The position numbers and the translations under genes were made by a program. A model generated the notes under the pieces. The model had not been told where the DNA came from. It searched no databases and saw only the letters and a list, made by a program, of their open reading frames with translations. Below, one piece after another: positions 8,090-16,798 of a DNA stretch of 64,000 nucleotides. Source of the stretch: Streptosporangium sp. NBC_01756 (GTDB lineage Bacteria; Actinomycetota; Actinomycetes; Streptosporangiales; Streptosporangiaceae). Location: the NCBI RefSeq assembly GCF_035917975.1, contig NZ_CP109130.1:2108001-2172000 (forward strand), read 5' to 3'. The first letter of the stretch is position 1. Every line of letters starts with the position of its first letter.

Positions 8090-8951
8090 CCTGGAAGAGA
8101 TCGCCACTCTGCTGGCCGAGCCGGAGCCGTCCGCCGGGGCGGTCGCGCGCGGCAGAGACCGCCTCCAGCGAAGGGCGCGGGCGGGCCGGGCGCGCCGGCG
8201 CGCCGGCTGGTTCGTACCGGGAGTCGCCCTGGTCGCCGCCGGGGCCGCCGCGGCGGTCGTGCTCGCCACGGGGGCGCCCACGAACGACGGCGTGCCGGTC
8301 ACGGGCAAGGAGGTCCTGCTCATGGCCGCGGTCAGCGCGGAACGTACGCCCCAAGGTTCCGGGACGTACTGGCACGTTACGCGTCAGTGGTCCACGTCGG
8401 ACAGCCCGTCGATGGAGAGCTGGACCAGGCGCGACGGCAAGCGCTGGAGCAAGGGCGAGCCGGGGGATCCCGCCGACGCCGTCGTGCCGGTACCGGCCTG
8501 GAAAACGCTCAGCCTCAAAGGCGCCAAGGTGAGCTTCGAGGATCTCGAAAGGCTGCCGACGGACCCGGAGGCGCTGAAGGCGTGGATCGCCGAGCGCAAG
8601 GGCAACGAGAATGACATGTCCGCATCCGAAATCCAAGGCGATCCCACCTTCACCCTGCTCGCGCTGATCACGGAGCTGCCGGCGCCCGCGGAGGTCCGCT
8701 CAGCGGCGTTCCGGGCGCTCGCCGCGATGCCGGGAGTCGAGAACGCGGGCGCGGTTGAAGGCGGCCAGCGACTGCGCTTCCCTGACCCCGAGGGCGGTAA
8801 GGACATCGAGCTGGTCGTCGATCCCGAGCAGGCCCGGGTGACCCGCGCCAACCTCATCGTCGTCGACAACGGCGACGTGGCGTGGAGCGACAAGTTCATC
8901 TCCGTGACCACCGAGTGGACGGACCGGCTTCCTTCGGTGCAGCAGAGCTAG
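8082..8951 (+). CDS. CU044_5270-family membrane-anchored protein, putative sigma partner
   Basis: 289 residues. The cytosolic N-terminus MNDLEEIATLLAEPEPSAG and a basic stretch precede one transmembrane helix (about 47-70, GVALVAAGAAAAVVLATGAP). The remainder is extracytoplasmic and contains TYWHVTRQWS, an ESWTRRDGKRWSKG segment and a C-terminal LRFPDPEGGKDIELVVDPE region, as in CU044_5270-family proteins. AAGGAG precedes the ATG, which overlaps the sigma gene. Anti-sigma activity is an inference from position and topology; no zinc-finger motif is seen. Confidence 0.75.
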   Translation: MNDLEEIATLLAEPEPSAGAVARGRDRLQRRARAGRARRRAGWFVPGVALVAAGAAAAVVLATGAPTNDGVPVTGKEVLLMAAVSAERTPQGSGTYWHVTRQWSTSDSPSMESWTRRDGKRWSKGEPGDPADAVVPVPAWKTLSLKGAKVSFEDLERLPTDPEALKAWIAERKGNENDMSASEIQGDPTFTLLALITELPAPAEVRSAAFRALAAMPGVENAGAVEGGQRLRFPDPEGGKDIELVVDPEQARVTRANLIVVDNGDVAWSDKFISVTTEWTDRLPSVQQS

Positions 8952-9059
8952 CCCCGTTTCCGCAGGTGAGTGACCTTTGACCTGCCCGGCTTCGCTGCCC
9001 GCGCCGTCGTAGGCGCGGTGCAAGACCGGCACCGACCCATCGGCGGCCACTACGACCCC

Positions 9060-9086
9060 GGCCTGGATCTGCTTCAGATCCAGGCC
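9060..9086. terminator. 12-bp perfect hairpin
   Basis: GGCCTGGATCTG (9060-9071) pairs exactly with CAGATCCAGGCC (9075-9086) around a CTT loop, 108 bp after the CU044_5270-like gene. The rest of 8952-9302 holds this and the next hairpin and no convincing gene. Confidence 0.55.
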
Positions 9087-9240
9087 GCCGGTTCTTCCGC
9101 GGTGGCCAAGCGTGCGCCGGAGCTGCGGGAGTCATCCGGATCCGCCCTCGGGATGGAACGCCCGAGGGCGGCCGAGCCGGCACCCTGCCTCGACTCGACG
9201 GGAACGCGGCCCGGTGGGAGACGCTCACCCTGTGGCCCGG

Positions 9241-9279
9241 AGTGCCCGGCTCAACGGCGAGGCCGTTGAGCCGGGCACT
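9241..9279. terminator. 18-bp perfect hairpin between convergent genes
   Basis: AGTGCCCGGCTCAACGGC (9241-9258) pairs without mismatch with 9262-9279 around a 3-nt GAG loop; CTTTC follows. It lies 24 bp beyond the stop of the minus-strand subtilase and can act as a bidirectional terminator. Confidence 0.75.
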
Positions 9280-9302
9280 CTTTCACGGTGTGACCGTCCG
9301 TG

Positions 9303-12300
9303 TCACCCGACGGCGTAGGCGCGGGTCACGGTCTGGGTGACGCCGTTGCCCGCCTTGTCGGTGACCGTCGCGCGCAGCGAGACATACCCCGGAGCGGCGG
9401 GGTTGTCGAGCCGCGCCGTCCAGCCCGATCGGGTCGCCCGGACGCGCACCGGCCGCCACGTCTTCCCGTCGTCGGCGGACGTCTCCAGCTTGATCGAGGA
9501 GACGGCCGCCCGGCGGGCGCCAGGAGCCCGCTCGACCCGGATCGGCACGGTGGTCCGTGATCCCGGCTTGGCGCGGTTGGCGTCGTCGAGGTCCTGCGGT
9601 GCGTAGCGCACGGCCATCAGCGGCAGGGACTCGGGCTTCGCCGTACGGGCGGAGTGGAAGGTCCAGACGGCGTCGACGCCGGTGGACAGCCCTGCTTCCG
9701 GCCGCCGGGAGGAGGCGGTCAGCGTGTAGGCGGTGTCCGCCTCGGGCAGCGTGGCGGTGAGCGAACACTCCTTGCTCCGATAGGCGATGCAGCCGGTGAT
9801 GTCGGTTTTGGCGATCTCCTTTCCGTTCCCGGCGAGGGTGAGGGTGCCGGTCGCGGTCGCGTCCATGCCGGTACGGCCGGCGGTTCCGCTGGTGTACAGC
9901 CCGTTGGCAGGGAAGTCCAGTGTGTCGCCGGTACGGCTGCCGCCGGAGGCGGCGAACGAAGGGCCGGTCACCGCGGCGTTCCAGACCTGGGTGAAGTCCT
10001 CGTCGCGCACCGGGCCGGTGCCGAGCTCGACCAGGCCGCCCGTGCTGAATTCGTCGTTCCACGCGAACCCCGGGGTGAGGTACCGCGTCAGACTGCTCGG
10101 CAACGGGATGTCCGAGGCGCCCACCCCCACTGAGAGGTCGCTGCCGGGCAGCACCGGCCCCGAGTACAGCGCGCCGGTGGCGCCCGGGACGGACGAGCGG
10201 TAGGTCTCGGTCACCTTGACCATGTCCCGGGTCCGCGCGGCGTACCCGGGGTCGTCGGGGATGCCGTCCTTGCGGTAGTCCACGAGGTCGTAGCGGTACG
10301 GAGTGGGCGTCGTGTCCTTCTTGGTCCAGGCGGTCTGGGCCAGGTAGGCGAATCCCGGTTGCCGCATCGGGATGACGTGGAAGCCGCCAGAGTAGTTGAA
10401 CGCAAGCATCCCGGTCATCCAGGGACCGTTGGTCATGGACAGGGCGAACTGGCGGCCGGGGACGGCGGTGGGGTCGTCGACCGTGAACGTGACCTGCTTC
10501 GCCTTGCGGCCGTCGACCGTCAGCGGCACGTCGGCGTCGTCGATCTCGAACGGCTGGTGCGCGATCGTCAGGCTGCGGTCCGCCCTGTCGTAGATTTCGG
10601 TGTAGAGGTTCCAGCGTCCCTTCGGCAGCCTGATCCTGGCCACGTTGCCGTGGAAGACGAGGTTGCGCTGGGTGCCGGTCGCCTGGTCGTAGACGAAGCT
10701 CTGTATCGGCTCGGTGGCGGCCCCGTCCCTGCCCAGGACGGTCACCGTGGCGTCATAGGACTCCGGTTCCACGTAGGCCCCGGCCGGGGTGCGGACCACC
10801 GTGTCACCGGCTGTGGCGGTGATGACGCCGGGATAGTCGCCGGGGCCCTTGTCCTCGGCGTCGATCGTCACCGTGGCCGACGCCTGCCCGCCCGCGGGCA
10901 CCTCCAGCCGCTGCGGCGACAGCGTGAGCACGTCCGAGCCGGCCGCGAGGTCCAGGGTGACGGGTGTGGCCCCGGTGTTGGTGTAAGCGATCTTCCCGGT
11001 GGCCCGCCGCTCGCCCGGGTGCTGCCAGGGGAACGCGGCCCACACGCCGGTGGGAGCGGCGATCACCTCCTGGGCCAACGAGCGGGGCACGTCCACCCGC
11101 CCGGCGCCCTGCTGGTACGGCGTGGCGCCGTCGGTCGGCCTGGCACTGCCGATGAGCGCTGCCTTGAGCTGCTGCCCGCTCCAGTCGGGATGGCGCTGGG
11201 CGAGGATGGCCGCCGCTCCCACCACGTGAGGCGCGGCCATCGACGTGCCGCTCATCGCCACATGGGTCCCGTCGGCGGTGCCCGCCGCGGCGGCGGCCAC
11301 GATGTCCACGCCGGGGGCGGTGACGTCCGGCTTGACCGCGTGGTCGCCGATTCTCGGCCCCTTGCTGGAGAAATCGGCCACCTGGTCAGAACGGTCCACC
11401 GCGCCGACGGTCAGCGCGGCGTCCGCGCTGCCGGGAGTGGACACGGTGCCCTCGCCGCCGTCGTTGCCCGCGGCCACCACGAACAGGGTGCCCGTCTCCT
11501 GCGACAGGGTGTTCACCGCCTGCTCGACCGGGTCGAGGCCGGGTTCGTCGGGGCCGCCGAAACTCATATTGACGATCTTGGCCTTGACCTCGGTGGCGGC
11601 CCACTCCATACCGGCCAGGATCGCGGAATCGGCAAGCCCGGCGGCTCCGCCCACCTTGCCGAAGGCGATGCGGGCGCCCGGTGCCACGCCGCGATACTTC
11701 TCGCCGGCGCCGGCGATGATCGAGGCGACGTGCGTGCCGTGTCCGAGGCGATCGACGATGTCAGGCTCGTCGGAGAAGTTCCGTGACTGGGTGACCACGT
11801 CCTTCAGGTCGGGATGTGCGGGGTCGTACCCGCTGTCGAGCACGGCGACGGTGACGCCCTGCCCGGTGAGGCCCTGCTGCCACGCCTCGGTCGCGCCGAT
11901 CTGCCTGGTGCTGCGGTCCAGGGTGTACGAACGCCGGCCGTCGAGCCAGATCTTGCTCTTACCCGCGGCCAGCGTGGACACCCCGCCGAGCAGGTTCCGC
12001 CACGCCTCGCCGGCGCTCTTCTTGGCCACCCGCTGCGCTGTCATGCCCAGGCCGGTCAGCCGCCGTGTCGTCGCGGCGCCCTTCAGCGCGGGGGCCGTGT
12101 CCTCCGGTGACTGTGTGATCAGCGGGATGTCGGCCGTGTCCGCATCGCCGTAGCGCCATTCGAGCAACTGGGTGACATCGAACAGCCGCTCGTCCAGCAC
12201 CCCCCGGGCGACCAGGGACGCGGCGTCGGACGGGACGACGTACAGGTGCCCGTTCCGGTACCCGGACGAGAAGTGCACCTCCCGGTCCGCGCCCGGCTCC

Positions 12301-12488
12301 ACCCGGAACCTCTTGCCCGCGACCACGACACGGTCGCCGGTCAGCAGCGTCACACTGCCCGCCGTACCGGAGCGTGGTCGTCCGGAGTCCTCCTGGCTGC
12401 CATGCCCGGCTGTGACGGCCCCCGGTGTCGCAGCCATGCCCAGCGTCCCTGCCAGAACCGCTGCCACCAGTCCTTTGCTCAACGTCAT
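9303..12488 (-). CDS. Secreted S8 serine peptidase (subtilase)
   Basis: 1061 residues. A Sec signal peptide (first 27 or so residues, cleavage near AVTAG) is followed by an inhibitor-like propeptide region. The S8 domain has catalytic Asp218 (VLDSGYD), His250 (LGHGTHVAS), oxyanion Asn342 (AAGNDG) and Ser416 (SGTSMAAPH). About 600 residues of beta-rich C-terminal domains follow and end in an Ig-like segment (VSLRATVTDKAGNGV). It is an extracellular endopeptidase of the large actinomycete type. The gene is flanked on both sides by ECF sigma/membrane-partner pairs but transcribed against them. Confidence 0.95.
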   Translation of the reverse strand: MTLSKGLVAAVLAGTLGMAATPGAVTAGHGSQEDSGRPRSGTAGSVTLLTGDRVVVAGKRFRVEPGADREVHFSSGYRNGHLYVVPSDAASLVARGVLDERLFDVTQLLEWRYGDADTADIPLITQSPEDTAPALKGAATTRRLTGLGMTAQRVAKKSAGEAWRNLLGGVSTLAAGKSKIWLDGRRSYTLDRSTRQIGATEAWQQGLTGQGVTVAVLDSGYDPAHPDLKDVVTQSRNFSDEPDIVDRLGHGTHVASIIAGAGEKYRGVAPGARIAFGKVGGAAGLADSAILAGMEWAATEVKAKIVNMSFGGPDEPGLDPVEQAVNTLSQETGTLFVVAAGNDGGEGTVSTPGSADAALTVGAVDRSDQVADFSSKGPRIGDHAVKPDVTAPGVDIVAAAAAGTADGTHVAMSGTSMAAPHVVGAAAILAQRHPDWSGQQLKAALIGSARPTDGATPYQQGAGRVDVPRSLAQEVIAAPTGVWAAFPWQHPGERRATGKIAYTNTGATPVTLDLAAGSDVLTLSPQRLEVPAGGQASATVTIDAEDKGPGDYPGVITATAGDTVVRTPAGAYVEPESYDATVTVLGRDGAATEPIQSFVYDQATGTQRNLVFHGNVARIRLPKGRWNLYTEIYDRADRSLTIAHQPFEIDDADVPLTVDGRKAKQVTFTVDDPTAVPGRQFALSMTNGPWMTGMLAFNYSGGFHVIPMRQPGFAYLAQTAWTKKDTTPTPYRYDLVDYRKDGIPDDPGYAARTRDMVKVTETYRSSVPGATGALYSGPVLPGSDLSVGVGASDIPLPSSLTRYLTPGFAWNDEFSTGGLVELGTGPVRDEDFTQVWNAAVTGPSFAASGGSRTGDTLDFPANGLYTSGTAGRTGMDATATGTLTLAGNGKEIAKTDITGCIAYRSKECSLTATLPEADTAYTLTASSRRPEAGLSTGVDAVWTFHSARTAKPESLPLMAVRYAPQDLDDANRAKPGSRTTVPIRVERAPGARRAAVSSIKLETSADDGKTWRPVRVRATRSGWTARLDNPAAPGYVSLRATVTDKAGNGVTQTVTRAYAVG

Positions 12489-12886
12489 TAACCCTCACAA
12501 GGTTAGAAATCGATCACTTTCCTCTCTTACTTCGCCTGAGGGTCGTTTCTTCTTCCATGGCCTTGGTACGGGGCGCCGCACGTCAGGCAGAGTCGGGACC
12601 CTGTATGCCGGTTCCCAGTGAGCGACAGGGATTGTCGCGCCTGAAAAGTACGAGGTCAGCGGAGGCTGTGGTGACCGCCGCCGACGTGATCGAGCGCTCC
12701 TTGGGAACCACTGCCCCGCATGCCGATCGCGACCTGATTCCAGCTGACCGGCCTGCGACTCGATCTCCGCGGTCAGCCCGCGCGACCGCCTCCCAGCGGA
12801 ACCAGTTGGCCCCATCTGTTCACACTCATAACGTTTTCCCGGCCGCTGACCAAGAAGGGGTGTAATCGACGAAGGGAGCACGGCCG
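12489..12886. other. Divergent intergenic region, subtilase / ECF sigma
   Basis: 398 bp without a supportable gene. It must hold both divergent promoters. GAAGGGAG at 12871-12878 is the ribosome-binding site for the sigma gene. No clear palindrome or terminator was found; short open frames here lack coding character. Confidence 0.5.
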
Positions 12887-13447
12887 GTGCGTCGCAGACA
12901 GGCGAACATCGCTACGGATCCGGAGGCTTTCGAGGCCTTCTACCGGCGCCACGTCGACGCGATCACGTGGTTCCTCGCCCGCCGGGTCGATGATCCGCAC
13001 ACGGTCGCCGACCTGGTGGCGGAGGTTTTCGTCGCGGTGCTCGACTCCGCCCACACCTACCGGCCCGGACTCGGTAGCGAGATCGCGTGGTTGTACGGCG
13101 TGGCTCGCAACACCCTCTCGGCCGAGCGGCGGCGGGCGTTCAAGGAGACGAAGCTGGCCGATCGCGTAGGCGGACGAAGGCCGCTCGACTCCGACGACGT
13201 CGCCCAGCTCGAAGAGCGGATCGACGCGGAGAGCGTGGCCAGGCGGGCCTTCCAGGCCATGGCCGGACTACCAGACGGTGATCGCGCGATGCTCGAACTG
13301 GTCGTCATCGACCAGCTCACGATCAGCGAGGCGGCCACCGCTCTGGGCATCCGGCAGGGAGCCGCCAGGGCCAGGCTGCACCGCGCCCGCCGCACGCTCA
13401 GGAATGTGCCGGGGATAGATCCCTTCGTCATGGAAGGAATGCGATGA
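12887..13447 (+). CDS. ECF RNA polymerase sigma factor
   Basis: 186 residues. Region 2 (FEAFYRRHVDAITWFLARRV, then TVADLVAEVFVAVLDSA) and region 4 (GDRAMLELVVIDQLTISEAA, then RQGAARARLHRARRTL) are clear. The GTG start is set by GAAGGGAG 8 nt upstream. The stop overlaps the next gene (ATGA). Only weakly similar to the sigma factor at 7.5 kb, so it is not a recent duplicate, although it has the same two-gene layout. Confidence 0.9.
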   Translation: MRRRQANIATDPEAFEAFYRRHVDAITWFLARRVDDPHTVADLVAEVFVAVLDSAHTYRPGLGSEIAWLYGVARNTLSAERRRAFKETKLADRVGGRRPLDSDDVAQLEERIDAESVARRAFQAMAGLPDGDRAMLELVVIDQLTISEAATALGIRQGAARARLHRARRTLRNVPGIDPFVMEGMR

Positions 13448-14124
13448 AATTCAAGGAGCACGTGCTGATGGAGCTCAAAGCCGAGATCGTCACCCGGAAC
13501 AAGGCTCGACGCCTGCTCGTCAGGCGGCGCCTGCTCGCCGGAGCGGCGGTGGCCGGGATCGCGGCGGCGGCGGCCGTCGCGGTGCCGTTCCTGAACGGGT
13601 CGGGGACCCCGGCCTACGCGGTCACCAAAAACACCGACGGCACGATCACCCTGAAGATCAACGAGTTCAGGGACCCCGCTCAGGTGGAGAAGGACCTGGC
13701 GGCACTCGGCCTGGCCGCCGATGTCTCCTACGTCAAGCCCGGCACCCGGTGTGCCCCCGACCGCGGCCACACCGACGCCGGCCCCTCGTTCTCCAAGGAG
13801 GAGCTCAACAGCAAGGATCCCGAGGTCCGGAAGAGGATCAGGGAAGCCATCGACAACTCGCCGAACAGCAAGGCGTTCAGGATCGGCGGCGGCGAGGTGC
13901 GGATCAGTCCGCAGCACATCAAGCCGGGGCAGACAGCCGTCATGGAGTTCACCGAGAACGAGGACCAGACCTCGGGCCCGGAGAAGCCCAGAGCCCTGTG
14001 GCAGTTCGGCGGCTACCTCGTCACCGGTCCGGTCAAGCCCTGCAAAGTCGTCGACGACCCGTCCTGGAGCAGGATGCCCGACCCCAGGACGAACCCCGGG
14101 GCATACCCGCCGCCCGGTAACTGA
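13444..14124 (+). CDS. Single-pass membrane protein, putative sigma partner
   Basis: 226 residues. A basic N-terminal cytosolic segment (MKFKEHVLMELKAEIVTRNK) leads to one membrane helix (about 34-56, LLAGAAVAGIAAAAAVAVPF) and an extracytoplasmic domain of about 165 residues ending in a Pro-rich tail. The outer domain begins with YAVTKNTDGTITLKINEFRD, which resembles actinomycete proteins encoded after ECF sigma genes. Translational coupling to the sigma gene supports a regulatory partner role. No enzyme motif is seen. Confidence 0.65.
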   Translation: MKFKEHVLMELKAEIVTRNKARRLLVRRRLLAGAAVAGIAAAAAVAVPFLNGSGTPAYAVTKNTDGTITLKINEFRDPAQVEKDLAALGLAADVSYVKPGTRCAPDRGHTDAGPSFSKEELNSKDPEVRKRIREAIDNSPNSKAFRIGGGEVRISPQHIKPGQTAVMEFTENEDQTSGPEKPRALWQFGGYLVTGPVKPCKVVDDPSWSRMPDPRTNPGAYPPPGN

Positions 14125-14181
14125 CCTCACCGGACGGGAGCACGGCAGACGCCACCTGATCCGCCGGGGCGAGCGACTGAA

Positions 14182-14271
14182 TCAGGGAACGTTGTCACTG
14201 GAGACGATTTCCTCCAGGACCGCCGGCCACGCCGGATCGTCAACGGCGACGAGCTCTTCCACCGTTCGCAC
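14182..14271 (-). pseudogene. Remnant of a DUF2625-like gene (N-terminal piece)
   Basis: From GTG (14271) the frame encodes 29 residues beginning MRTVEELVAVDDPAWPAV before TGA at 14184-14182. This looks like the N-terminus of DUF2625 proteins, which are much longer; nothing family-like follows. It lies in a 568-bp gap (14125-14692) with no intact gene. Confidence 0.45.
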
Positions 14272-14497
14272 CCCGGCATGGTGTACGGAGGATCTGGTGG
14301 AGCGGGATCGACGCAGCGGCGCCGTACAGCAACCGCCTCATACGATCACCCGCCACCGACCCGCATCCACCGCCCGACCGGGGCACGAGTCCACCGACCC
14401 GAGACGTGCCGTTGACTCGTGATGAAGGGGTGCACGACGACATCAGGACGGTTGTTTCATCCAAGATGCGGAAAATGAGCAACTTGGCCACGTCTGG

Positions 14498-14544
14498 CGG
14501 CAGGACAGCTCACGCTCGGAAGATGATCGTGAGCTGTCTTGCCG
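14498..14544. terminator. 17-bp stem-loop
   Basis: CGGCAGGACAGCTCACG (14498-14514) pairs with CGTGAGCTGTCTTGCCG (14528-14544) with a single G-U, around a 13-nt loop. It sits immediately upstream of dispersed repeat copy A and could be a terminator or an end structure of a former mobile element. Confidence 0.45.
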
Positions 14545-14559
14545 AAGCCGGGAGTGCTC

Positions 14560-14658
14560 CTCCTCGGTCGGGACCAGGCCCGTCTGGCAGGCGCCCCACC
14601 GGGACGGGTCACTCAGCTTGACGTCGGTGCCGCCGAGGCCGCAGTAGCCAGTCCGTCT
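14560..14658. repeat. Dispersed repeat, copy A
   Basis: Core CAGCTTGACGTCGGTGCCGCC is shared with copies at 15437 and 19520, and similarity to copy B extends over about 80 bp. On the minus strand it encodes GGTDVKLSDPSRWGACQ, so it may be a fragment of a protein gene. Confidence 0.6.
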
Positions 14659-14692
14659 AGACAGCGCCGGATACGAGCCTGCGGTTCCACGC

Positions 14693-15108
14693 TCAAAGTC
14701 GTTCGGGTAAGAGGGTGAACGCGCCTACATGCCGGGGTCGTACAACGGTGAAATGACGACGATCGAGCGTGGCCACCTCGGCCAGTCCAAGCCTCTCAGC
14801 CACTGCGATCACAGAGGCGTCGACCGCACCCAGCGGAAGGTCGGCATAGACCTCCACCAGATCGCTCATCCGGTACAGATCCTCGTCGTTGACATCGACC
14901 AGAACCAGGCCGGACCGGAAAGAGCCCAGGAACGCCGCTTCCGCCTTGCTTCCCTGACGTTTCTCGACGAGCTGGCAGACTTCCGTGACGACCGTCACGG
15001 GAACGAGCAGCGGACCCGGATGGCTCCACAGCAGCCTGGCGCAGGATTCGTAGTGTTTGTCCCGGATATTTATCACTGCGACCAAAGCCCCGGATCAAGG
15101 ACAATCAC
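14693..15108 (-). pseudogene. vapC: VapC-like PIN-domain toxin, frameshifted near the N-terminus
   Basis: The intact frame 15085-14693 gives a PIN-domain body (HYESCARLLWSHPG, LVPVTVVTEVCQLVEK, then LPLGAVDASVIAVAERLG and VATLDRRHFTVVRP). The expected start is GTG 15108, which overlaps the antitoxin stop (GTGA) and encodes MIVLDPG, carrying the first catalytic Asp. The two parts are in different frames: CCGGGGCTTTG would need one more G in the G4 run (15087-15090 on the plus strand) to read DPGALVAVI. Either the toxin is inactivated or there is a homopolymer sequencing error. A TTG start at 15085 would lose the catalytic Asp. Confidence 0.75.
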
Positions 15109-15311
15109 GAAGAGTGATTGTCCTCCGAGCGCAAGATCTCTTCAGAGCGTTCCGCGAAATCCGGCTCAGCCTCCAGCATTCCGATGAACGGCAGGTCACG
15201 GCCAACAGGCTGTTCGTCGAGCTGATCTCGCACAAGGCGAAGCAGAGGCGCCACTTTCTCCTCGGGCAGGCGATCCACCAGATGGTGCAGCTCCTCGCGC
15301 ATCACACTCAT
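15105..15311 (-). CDS. Antitoxin of a type II (vapBC-like) module
   Basis: 68 residues from ATG 15311 (alternatives 15332 and 15302). MREELHHLVDRLPEEKVAPL is the helical N-terminal pattern of small actinomycete antitoxins paired with PIN toxins. The acidic C-terminus (EEILRSEDNHSS) would wrap the toxin. The stop overlaps the toxin start by GTGA, so the two were co-translated. It looks intact although its toxin is frameshifted. Confidence 0.65.
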   Translation of the reverse strand: MSVMREELHHLVDRLPEEKVAPLLRLVRDQLDEQPVGRDLPFIGMLEAEPDFAERSEEILRSEDNHSS

Positions 15312-15436
15312 GCATTGAATGTAACCAGACATCGGTTCAGCACACCCGGCCGAGCCACGACGCAGACCGTCGCGACGGAACCGCCCATGGCTGAGAGATC
15401 GGCTTGCGTGCTACGACTGCCACTCGACGAGGGCCA

Positions 15437-15535
15437 CCCCTGGCCGTGACCAGATCCGCCTGACAGGTGCCCCACTCGGACGGGTCACCCAGCTTGACGT
15501 CGGTGCCGCCGATCGCGCGGTGGCCGGTCGGCATT
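15437..15535. repeat. Dispersed repeat, copy B
   Basis: Closest relative of copy A, with an identical core and about 80% identity by eye over 80 bp. Minus-strand reading gives AIGGTDVKLGDPSEWGTCQ within an open frame of 79 codons (15576-15337) that lacks a recognisable family. It lies directly upstream of the histidine kinase gene. Confidence 0.6.
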
Positions 15536-15658
15536 TCGAAGAGCCGTTGACGGCGGCGGGGCGCCTCGGGAGACAACTCGTTTCCCGCATGTCGGCGGAG
15601 GGTGCGTCCCCGTGCTTTGGGCCGTCCCGAGCGGCACCGGCTCTCGTACCATGTTCAT

Positions 15659-16798
15659 GTGCCCTCCGTTCTTCGCTCCGTGTGGGACGAGCCCGGTCCC
15701 CCCGACCCTCCGCCGCGGGTATGGCGGGACTGGGTGCTCGTGGGAGTGCTCGTGCCGGTCGCGGTGCTCGAAGGGCTTCTGCGGCCGGAACTTCCGTGGC
15801 GGACCGTCTCGGTGATCCTCACTGTCGGCCTGGTGCCCACGTTGTTGTGGCGCCGGACCAGGCCGCTGCCGATGGTCGCGATCGCCTTCGCCGCCACCAG
15901 CCTGGCCCCGCTGCTGACGGGCGGCGACTCCGCAGAGACGTACACGATGGCGTACCTGCTGATCCTGGTGTACTCGCTGTTCCGGTGGGGGTCGGGACGC
16001 GAGGTCACGCTCGGGTTGACGATCATGATCGTCGCGGTCTCCCTCTCACTGCTCTTCGGCCGCCTCACCCCCGGCGACATGGTCGGCGCGTTCGCCGTCC
16101 TGTTCTCGGCCGTCGCCCTGGGCGGAGCACTCCGGTACCGGGCCAGAGCGAGGACGCGCGAGCTCGACCAGATCAAACTGCTCGAACGCGAACAGCTCGC
16201 CCGCGACCTGCACGACACCGTCGCCCATCACGTCTCGGCGATGGCGATCCGCGCCCAGGCGGGCCTCGCCACGTCGGAGTCGCGACCCAACGCCGCCACC
16301 GACGCGCTCCGCGTGATCGAGGTCGAGGCGGCACGCGCCCTCGACGAGATGCGCGCCATGGTCCGCATCCTGCGCCGGGACCAACCCGCGGACCTGGTAC
16401 CCGGCCGACGCGTCACCGATCTCGAACAGCTCGCGAGCCGAGGCCGTTCCGGCCCCTCGGTCGAGGTGGAGATCTCCGGCGACGTCGACGGCCTCCCCCC
16501 GCCGGTCGAGGCCGCGATCTACCGCCTCGCCCAGGAGTCGGTCACCAACGCCCAGCGGCACGCCCGGCACGCCACCCGCATCGAGGTCCGCGTCACCGCC
16601 GACGACACATCGGTGCACCTGCGTGTGAGCGACGACGGCGACAGCGGCCCCATACGCCCGGCCGCACCGCCGGGATACGGGCTCATCGGCATGGTCGAAC
16701 GCGCCGACCTGCTCGGTGGCACCTGCGAAGCAGGCCCCAACCCCGACCGAGGCTGGACCGTGACCGCCGTACTGCCCCGGAGCGGAGCGGCGACATGA
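15659..16798 (+). CDS. NarL-type sensor histidine kinase
   Basis: 379 residues from GTG 15659. About five membrane helices (VLVGVLVPVAVLEGLL to MVGAFAVLFSAVAL) are followed by the HisKA_3 dimerisation domain with phospho-acceptor His in ARDLHDTVAHHVSAM and a HATPase_c domain (N-box QESVTNAQRHA, G-box GYGLIGMVERADLLGG). No Shine-Dalgarno is visible, and TACCAT lies 7 nt upstream, so a leaderless transcript is possible; an upstream GTG at 15602 would extend into repeat DNA. The stop overlaps the response regulator (ATGA). The signal is unknown. Confidence 0.9.
   Translation: MPSVLRSVWDEPGPPDPPPRVWRDWVLVGVLVPVAVLEGLLRPELPWRTVSVILTVGLVPTLLWRRTRPLPMVAIAFAATSLAPLLTGGDSAETYTMAYLLILVYSLFRWGSGREVTLGLTIMIVAVSLSLLFGRLTPGDMVGAFAVLFSAVALGGALRYRARARTRELDQIKLLEREQLARDLHDTVAHHVSAMAIRAQAGLATSESRPNAATDALRVIEVEAARALDEMRAMVRILRRDQPADLVPGRRVTDLEQLASRGRSGPSVEVEISGDVDGLPPPVEAAIYRLAQESVTNAQRHARHATRIEVRVTADDTSVHLRVSDDGDSGPIRPAAPPGYGLIGMVERADLLGGTCEAGPNPDRGWTVTAVLPRSGAAT

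Noticed and set aside
14498-14658. Hairpin plus repeat copy A as an intact insertion sequence
   Set aside because: No transposase frame and no matching terminal inverted repeats at a sensible distance; at most a relic.
15337-15576. 79-codon minus-strand frame covering repeat copy B
   Set aside because: Only the repeat peptide is conserved; the rest shows no family and overlaps degenerate DNA, so it is listed as a repeat rather than a gene.
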